64,000 nucleotides of DNA from Eudorina sp. 2006-703-Eu-15. Its lineage: Eukaryota > Chlorophyta > Chlorophyceae > Chlamydomonadales > Volvocaceae. Shown here one piece after another: positions 56,567-64,000 of the stretch. The stretch lies in NCBI GenBank assembly GCA_003117195.1, contig BDSI01000044.1, forward strand, positions 561,163 through 625,162, written 5' to 3'. Below the pieces are notes generated by a model, which worked only from the letters and a program-made list of their open reading frames with translations, searched no databases and was not told the DNA's origin. The translations under genes were made by a program, and so were the position numbers. The first letter of the stretch is position 1; each line of letters starts with the position of its first letter.

Positions 56567-57545
56567 TCATGTTATACCCATCGACCTGACATTTTTCATG
56601 ACATGGACGTGGAAGCCACAACGGTAGTCACCGCCTGCTCCAGAACCACATGCGCCATAATGCTTCCCAAGTCGCTCCCAGGTATAGTCCTTGTATTCAT
56701 CGAGGTCACCCGCCGTTGCGTCTTGTGAGTGGCCTGCCCTCGTTTCTGATGTGCATCATGCCACGAACTGAATGACAAGGACCCTCAGTGCGTGAAGACG
56801 CCCATGAACGTCCTGTGCGCTGCGGCCGTGCACCAGCACCGACGCTGGATGGTACGCTGTTGACACGTCCAATTACTAGAGCCGCGGTCTATGTGACATC
56901 CTTCAAACATAAAGCCTGACAGCTTCCTAGATTCTTCGCGAGACATGCGTTGTCCCCTCCCATTCAGACTGCGAAGCTCCCCCAAACCCCAACCCATCTT
57001 GTTGTGCTGGCGGCCGGTGCAAAATAGTCCGGAACGCATGCAATATAGTGTTCGGGTACGGCAACCAACAGCTCATGAGATGGGGCATCATGAGATGGGG
57101 CATCGAAGGTGCACTCCTCCCAACGGCCCTCAAGGCCCGCCGCGGACACTTCGGCTGCGCAGCTTCCTTTGGTCAAATATCTCCCACCAAGGGCGGCTGT
57201 TCCACGGTACACACAGACAGACAGAAACAAAGACAGACCGACAGACCTATGCCGCGCATTCTTCAAGCGCACCGCCTGTGAGACAGTCGAACTGATCACG
57301 AGGGCACAGTGCCCCGCCTCGTCACCGCCAGGTTGGGGCATGACATGCAGCACACGAGCCGGTAGCGGCCACCATCTTCCACACGCGGGGTTGTGTGCGG
57401 CCCCTTCGACATTCGGGCCCATCACAGCGATGACGTCATGGCTCATGGGTAGAAATATTCGAGACGAAGCGCCTCCTCACACATCGGCAGCAAAGACATT
57501 ATGACAGGGCTCAGCGCCGTACAGGACACCGTACTTCCGTGCCGG
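56567..57545 (-). CDS. Probable unidentified gene with Cys-containing segments, structure unresolved
   Basis: Several minus-strand segments read like protein. One at about 57545-57480 reads YGVLYGAEPCHNVFAAD before a GTGAGG donor. One at about 57415-57305 starts with an ATG (MSKGPHTTPRVEDGG) and contains RLVCCMSCPNLAVTRRGTV. One at about 57180-57010 contains GLEGRWEECTFDAPSH and VPEHYIACVPDYF. The last, 56745-56567 (acceptor ACATCAG), contains DLDEYKDYTWERLGKHYGA, CGFHVHVMKNV and a TGA stop. I could not join them in consistent phase, so the exon chain and the protein are unknown. Cys pairs hint at zinc binding. The INTS9 start lies only about 70 bp beyond its stop on the same strand. Confidence 0.35.
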
Positions 57546-59505
57546 AGGAGGGCTGTTCCCAGCGCGCATGAAAGCCCTCTCTCCTTCCAAGAGCGCCACG
57601 TGACCGCCACCCCCACCCCCACCACGACCCACCCGCACGCATGTACATCCCCAAACGAGACCCCACGATGCGCAAGAGGAGAGGACAGCCCGACTCATTT
57701 CGATTCGCACTTCGATCCGCACTTGACGACCGCCAAAGCCCCCAATGACGGGTGTCCACCCGGTGAACCCAGATCGGTGCACATCACAGCCGACCAGGCG
57801 TCCACCCACATCCCCCGAGGCCGCCTCCGCAGCTTCTGCCGCCACCACGCAGACATTGGGCCATATGGGCCCGTTGCCCGACTTGCCACCAACCCGCCTA
57901 CCAACCCGCCTACCTACCTGCCTACCTTGCTATCCGACCTGTGTATCCTACATGACCTTGGGGCGGCGGGTGCGCCACCCAGCCGGCGAGGGTGGGTGGC
58001 GCTACAGTGACCAGGGGAATCTCCCTGACAGTGCAGTACGCGCACCGCACAGGCATCTCACCTCACTTCCACATCTGTGACCCTCCCTCCCGGCACCGGG
58101 CGCCACGTGTGCTTTTTCGTGAACACGCCAGCGTGAGTCACCGGCTGCGCACCTCAGAGGGCAGGCGCCAGCATCGCTCACCGGGGTGGCGGCCGGGGAA
58201 AAAGTCACTACCACGGTAATTGTAAGAAAGGTCAAAACTGGTCACTACAACCAAAATGATCCTACAGCTACATATCTGTACTGTACTGTACAGTCCACGT
58301 GCCATCGCCGCTACAGTCTCCGGTTGCTCGGCGCAGCAGGCAGCCAGACACGGCCCCACCCTCGCAGCAGTGACACAGGAAGGACAGCAGGATCAAATAA
58401 CACTTTGTCCGACCAGGCAATTACAGCTAACGCAGCGGCACCGAGCCACATGCCGTCGCTCCCAAACGTCCTCCCGGGCCAAGCACAGAAGTCATGGCCC
58501 GCAAGCGGCCCCCGACCCACCCCCTCGGAAACGCAGCGCACACATCTTGCGTCAGTCTCCTAGGGGCACATGAATAACTCTGCGCCCTGCCAGCCCAGCG
58601 CGGATGCACACCCAGCCCTGCTGCCACCGGCCCTACACATACACGCGGGACCGTCTCGCCACCCCTGGCTCCATCCCCCGTGGCCACCTGGCCACACGAC
58701 AAACAGCGCGGCAGCCACCATCCGTCGACCCAAGCAAGTCGATATGCCTACACATATTGTGGTCCGTGCCGTCCCTGTACGAACACCCGGAACACCGCTG
58801 CGCTCCGTGTGGTTGCCCCTGCGTAGTGCAGGCCGGCCGCCCCACCAGCGAACGGGCTCGTCGGGGCGCTCGGGCGTTCACGCTACCGAGCTACTACTCT
58901 CATACGGCGGTGAGGGCACACGCGCGGCTCGACACCGCACCAAGACTAAGACATGCGCACGCTTGCGAAGAAAAGTCAATATGTGAAAAACAGACATTCT
59001 CTATGCATGTGAGAAACATATACCCTCCATGCATGTGAAAAACAGACATCCTCGATGCATGTCTAAGATCGAAATGTAGAAATTGAACTGTAAGATCGAA
59101 GAGTGCGCGCCGTTCCCCACCAAGCATGCTCGACACCACCTGCTCCCATCCCGACAGAAAGAAAGACAATCATCTGCGTGCACAGCTCAAGCCTCCCGGA
59201 TGTCAAGTTCAACCTGCCCGCCATGTGCCATCCATACCTCCCATCCATACCTCCCGCCAGGCTTGTCCTGTCCTGTCCTGCCCGCCCCGCTGCACGAGCA
59301 TTGCGCAGCATCACCGCAGCACCCGCGTTTGCCGGCACCCATCTCCCGGCAAACCTGCGCCCGGATCCAAACACGCTGTTTGCCTCATTGCCCGGCCCCG
59401 CCTCCGCGTCCATCCGTGCAAACCAAATGCAAACAGACGAACAACGACGGAGCGGGCGCGACAAACGCAGTCCGGCCGCGCAGGTCCCCCGGGCGGGTCA
59501 GGCGT
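57546..59505. other. No supported gene; short repeats
   Basis: Only short overlapping frames are seen. A diverged 25-33-bp repeat ending in ATGCATGT (about 58975-59065) is present near the right end. Confidence 0.45.
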
Positions 59506-62068
59506 TCAGAGCCCCGCAATGCGCGGCATGTTGGGTTTCGCCAAGCGCTTGCCGATGGGCGGCGATGCGGCCTTCGGCAGCGGCATTCCCACGACTGCCG
59601 CCCCCACGACGCCCTTGGCGGGTGAGGCGGGCGGCGCCGCAGACGTGTCCGCCGCCGCCACCGCAGCTTCCATCTGGGTCGCGCGCGCAAAGGCCAGGAA
59701 GCTGATATTGGCGATGCTGCTGCTCAGCGGCCCCCTGCCGACCCCCGCGCTGCCGCCACCACCGCCGCCGCCGCTACTGCTCCTGACACCCCCGGCCGAC
59801 GTGAACAGCCGCGTGGACGTACGAACGAGCGGCGCGCCGCCGCTGCCGCTGCCCCAGCACATGGAATGTACCCCACTTCCGCTGCTGCTAGCGCGGCCAC
59901 TGCGGACGTCGCCGCCGCTGCTGCAAGCGCCTCGTTTACCAGCACTGCTCGCACCGCGGACACATATTTCTAAGCTACCCTTACCGTTGCTGCTGCTGTT
60001 GCGCCCATCGACGCCAGTGTCAAGACTGTCCGTATCGCCGCTACTCTTGCTAATGCAGCCGCCATCACCCTGGGCATCCCCGCTGTCGCCGCCGCCGCTG
60101 CTGGCATCCCCGCTGCTGCTGCTCCGCTCGCTGCCGCTTCTGCTCCTGCCGTCGCTGCTGCTACAGCCCTCATCGCTGCTCAGCAGGCTGCTGAGGCTGG
60201 AGCGGTTGCTGCTGTCCTCCAGCTCACCACTGGACGAGGACAGGAGCGACGTCGCTGACGATGCCGATGCCGACGATGTCGCGGCGGGTCCAACGCAGCA
60301 GGAGATGGAGGTGGTCGCGACGGACGGGGAGGACACGAACGGAACCGAGGCTGACAAGGAAGCGCCAGCGGACAGGGATGCAGAGGGCGAGAAGAACTGG
60401 AGAGATCGCCGGGGCGTCGCCCCAACGCCACTGCTGCAGTTGCTGCGCGTCGAGTACGAGGGCGTCGGCGGAGACACGGCCCCCGCCGCACCGCCGCCGG
60501 CAGAGCGGCACAGCCCTTCGAACTGCGCCGCCCGCCGCAGCACGGACGAGGATGGGCTGCCGCCCCGTGACGGTTTCGCAGCTGTGGCGCGCTGGACAGG
60601 TGTGTGTCTTAGTGGGGTGGTCACAGCACTGGATGGGGCAGGTGACAGTCCCACACCTGTTGGCGCATCCAAAGGGGTCCGGTGCGGGGTATGGTGCGGG
60701 GCTGGTGATTTGGGTTCCCCGCCCCGGGACGCGGACGGTGTCCGGCGCTGCCCCTGGTCTTGCTCATCCCGCTGTCCTTGCGCCACTGCAGCCACGTCCG
60801 TGCCCCGCAGCTGCACGCTCGTCAGCTTCGGCTCTCCGTAGCGGTGCTGGCGGCTGGTGCCCGGCGTCTGCGGGCTCGCCGGCAGCGGCACAAACAACTT
60901 GACAGGCGTCGACATCAGCGACTGCTGTTGCTGCTGTATTGGTGACCGCAATTGTGGGCTGGGCGGCAGCGCAGCCTTCAGTGCAGACGCGGGACTACGC
61001 GGCGGCCTGGCGCTGCTGCTGCTGCTACTGGCAGCGGCGGATATTCCGCCACCGCTTCCGCTAGCGCTGGGTGGCGGCCAGCCGGTTCCGCTGGCCCGCG
61101 GGCTGGCGTTGCGCGGCGTTGTCCTGCCGCCGCCGCAGGTACCGTTGCTGACCCGCGGACTGGGCGGCGCCAAGGCTCCGCTGGCACTGCCACGCGGGCT
61201 GGCTGGGGTCCTGCCGCTGCCGCCGCTGACCCGCGGCCTGGGTGGCGCCCTCCCGGCGCTGCTGGTCCGTATGTTGGCAGCAATCAGCTTCGGAAGCGGC
61301 GGCCGGCCTTCAACCTCCAGGGAGGGTCGCCGTGCCACCGCACTGTCACCAACGGCCGCAGCAACGGCAGCGACGGCGGCGGCGCTGGCGGAGTCACCCG
61401 GGGGATCAGCGGTGCTGGGTGCCGCGGGCTCCGGCAGCACGGGCGGGTGTTGTTCGCGGCTGATGGTAGGATGTGGGTCACAAGTCGGCTTAGATGGCAG
61501 GGGCGAAGGATCCGGTCCCACCATTGGTGGGGGCTCGGGGGCGCGGCTGGAATGTATGGGCGGGGGTGAAGGCTGGGAAACTGGGACTGCGAGGATGGGG
61601 AAGAAATCCAGGCCCTCGGGCGGGGCATGCACCGTGATCTTGCCATATTTTTGCAACCCAACCCCCGCAGTGACCCCGCTTGCTGACGACACAGATGCAC
61701 GGCTTGGAGAGCGAAACGAGGCCTGCGACGGCGGGCCCACGTGCACGAAAGCCATGTGGGTCAGCGCATCGCGAAAGTGAGATCATGCACGTTAATGTCG
61801 CGAGTAGGCATGTGCGAAGGGTTTTCTCAGTGTCATCGAAGTTATTACAGGTGAGGGAGTGATAGGAAAGGCATTCCCACCGTCTGCAGCACTCGTCCCT
61901 GTAACCTCCCTTTGGACGATTGCCGTTGAGGTAGCTCACCTGCCCCAAACCTTCCGCCCCAGCCCACGGGGCTAAGGGAAGATAGAACGGGTCAACCGTC
62001 TGTTTTGGCAGTAAGCTGGGTGGGTAAGGCAAACTGACGTCAAGGCTGTCGCACAGCAGCAACTCATC
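59506..62068 (-). CDS. Ser/Pro/Gly-rich protein of unknown function, 5' end incomplete
   Basis: A long frame (stop at 59506) is read from an acceptor at 61722. It is preceded in phase 0 by an exon at 62068-61940 (acceptor TGCTGCAG, donor GTGAGC) containing VSLPYPPSLLPKQTVDPFYL. An alternative is a single-exon gene starting at the ATG at 61755. Near the start lies a compact stretch (YGKITVHAPPEGLDFFPILA). The following 500 or more residues are Pro-, Ser- and Gly-rich with SPR/TP phosphorylation-like motifs. The end is better ordered (ANISFLAFARATQ) and Lys-containing (IGKRLAKPNMPRIAGL). No domain is recognised. The start codon was not found if the upstream exon is real. The plus-strand frames over the same DNA look like shadows. 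Confidence 0.65.
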
Positions 62069-63362
62069 CTGCAGCAGTAGCAACAGGCAAGGTCACTATT
62101 GATCACCGCATCAATGGAAGCAGGTAGATATTCATAAGCTACACATATCCTCGTTGAAACTTCGCATTGAACACTACGACAGCTTCAGAAGGTTGGACCT
62201 AGGCAACCCAGTTGCTCCGCAAGACCCCAGCAAGCACCTTGTGGCCTGCAAGAAAAAGCTCAGTAATCGTGACAATGTCCCCATGTGTCTCTGCCGCATC
62301 CGACCTGCAAGTCGTAAAGTCCAACAATTGAAACATCAAGGTTCGCTGGAACGAACCAGAACAGGCTGGACGACCAACATAAACATATTTTAACCATATT
62401 TGACATATAAGTAACATCACTGGTGCGTGCCAGGATGATGCGTTACATTTGCTGGGCGCGAGGTTTTCACTTATGTCCACTTGCTCTCACCACTGCTTCG
62501 TCTTGCCAAGAAGATGCCAAACAAATAATACTGCTACCAAAACAAGGACAGCTGCATCCTGCAGATCCATACTCTGTCGCAAGCGAACACAAAAGCCAGA
62601 GAGGTCAGGGGTCACTGGATAGACGAAGAGCCATCTCCACTCAAGACGGCCAGGCAAAGAGATTACATGTTTTTAGTATGCCCTACATGCGCACTGTGCA
62701 GCCTCCTGTTGGCCAAAAGGAGAACGGACGTTTTCCCCTTGTCGGCGTTTTTTGGTTGTAAACGGGCCTTATGCTTACTCGACAGACCACAGACGACAGT
62801 GCTCGAATGCAGGTCTGCTGCTCAGTTCGAGTTTGACTCAATCAAATCAGCGACGATGATCTTAGTAATCCACTGACAATGGCACTGAACTGGTGAACTC
62901 GGCGTGCGAACCTGCAACCGCTGCGCTTGCCCTCGCTTGCGCTGTAACTCGGGCTTCGCGGTAGCGCTATACCATCTACATTTGAGATGCACCGCAACTT
63001 CCATTGTTCGTCAACCTGCGCGCAAAATGAGAAAGCTGTGTATTTGCCACTCTCTTAAGTCGAGCCCAAGGTCGAGCCCGTTACTGCAACTCCCCGCAAC
63101 TTCCTTCGCCTACTTCCTTTCACTGGTAGGCAACGATTCGTGGCCCGCAAGTCCATCCTCTATGCAGCCCATTTCCTGTACTGTCATCTTCAGGACACTA
63201 GCCCATATTCAACCACCGTCCAGCGACAGGCTCCCCTCCCGTGCCCGTTTCAACGGGCGGGCGTGGAGGCAGCCTACCTGCAAGCTGCATCGACCAACCC
63301 CTTCACACCAATGCCTCACAACCACCCTGCGCCATCCTCACCTAGCCCCAATCCACCCTCTC
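62069..63362. other. Region upstream of the Ser/Pro-rich gene, no resolved gene
   Basis: Probably contains the first exon and promoter of the preceding minus-strand gene and the 3' UTR of the edge gene. A minus frame ending at 62199 (TELFLAGHKVLAGVLRSNW) may be an exon but could not be linked. Confidence 0.4.
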
Positions 63363-64000
63363 CTAGTAACGGCTCGGCTCAACTCGCGGGTCCCTGAATC
63401 TGCACTGCTCCTTGTCGTACTCGAGCGTGTAATCGCCTTGCGTCCCGCTGGTCTTGTTCCGAGCCTGAGGTCAGAAAGGCGGAAGGCAGGACGCGGAAAG
63501 TGGCGGCGAAGATGGCTTGTGGGTCAGCGAGTGCCTGACATTGATGCGTGCTACTGCGACAGCCGGGGCCGGGGCGCTGTGTTGCACCCCAATGCCAGCG
63601 CCAGCGGGGGGAGGCAATCGAGGACGAAGGGAAGGCGTTGGAAGTTCGCCGTTTGTCTTGCGACCCAGATGGGTCCACACCGGAGGGCTGCCCGGGACGG
63701 TCGGCTGGGCTAGAGGTGCCCAATTAGGCGTCCGCCGGGTCAGGTTTCAGGCCCCCGCAGGAGCAGGTGTGTTTCCCCGCTCTCCCGGCCCTTCACCCCC
63801 CTGCCCCAATCCCCACATCACTCCCGGCAGGGACCCTCACGCCCTCAGCCGCGGCGCTCGCCCGTCGCCCGCTCTCTCCACTACCTGGTCGCCTCTGGCT
63901 CACCTTGAGCACCTTGATGAGCGTCTCGTGCTCCCGCCAGGGATCTGCAGCGGCTTGACGCCCCGTCGGGCCGCCGCCATCTGCCGCTTCCGAAGCGCCG
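63363..64000 (-). CDS. 3' end of an unidentified gene (two exons)
   Basis: Exon 64000-63904 runs in from the edge and ends DPWREHETLIKVLK at a GTGAGC donor. Exon 63464-63363 starts after CTGACCTCAG in the same phase (0/0) and encodes KTSGTQGDYTLEYDKEQCRF followed by RDPRVEPSRY and a TAG stop. The charged, non-repetitive composition argues for real coding sequence and the compact C-terminus looks conserved, but I cannot name the family. The protein continues beyond the window. Confidence 0.6.

Noticed and set aside
59126..60841. 571-codon plus frame over the Ser/Pro-rich gene
   Set aside because: Shadow of the minus-strand coding sequence, with Leu/Pro runs from CTG repeats.

Overview
This window is nuclear DNA from a green alga, most likely a volvocine or other chlamydomonadalean species. 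It is GC-rich. Its genes are cut into many exons by short to multi-kilobase introns with GTGAGT/GTAAGT/GTGCGT-type donors. The proteins carry long Ala/Gly/Ser/Gln tracts, and the non-coding DNA is full of (CA)n and GC-rich minisatellites. The species cannot be fixed from sequence alone. No prokaryotic operon, phage or CRISPR structure is present.

Exons were assembled by hand from splice signals, reading-phase continuity and recognisable protein families. Left part (1-14 kb): a partial ORF at the edge, a U6 snRNA gene, a repeat-rich stretch, and a very large GH32 glycosidase gene on the minus strand (4686-13962) with an antisense tRNA-Ala(UGC) in one intron. Next (16.8-22.6 kb): an Asterix/WDR83OS (PAT complex) homologue on minus, diverging over about 310 bp from a plus-strand gene of unknown function. 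The interval 22.6-31.3 kb is gene-poor and rich in repeats.

Middle (31.3-43.8 kb): a group-I-like bZIP factor (minus), a small plastid-type membrane protein (plus), DPH4, a J-domain/CSL zinc-finger diphthamide factor (minus), an SDIR1-like membrane RING-H2 ubiquitin ligase (plus), and the last exons of an unidentified plus-strand gene. Right (43.8-64 kb): a 1066-residue Gln/His-repeat plus right-handed beta-helix protein (plus), the complete ten-exon Integrator subunit INTS9 gene (minus), a probable unidentified Cys-containing gene (minus), a Ser/Pro-rich unknown gene (minus), and the 3' end of a further unknown gene (minus) running off the edge.

The genes are independent housekeeping and regulatory loci, not one pathway. 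The least ordinary items are the GH32 enzyme whose catalytic propeller is interrupted by about 630 low-complexity residues, the beta-helix protein with a 15-bp coding minisatellite, a 12-bp palindrome repeated five times, and three families of dispersed repeats.
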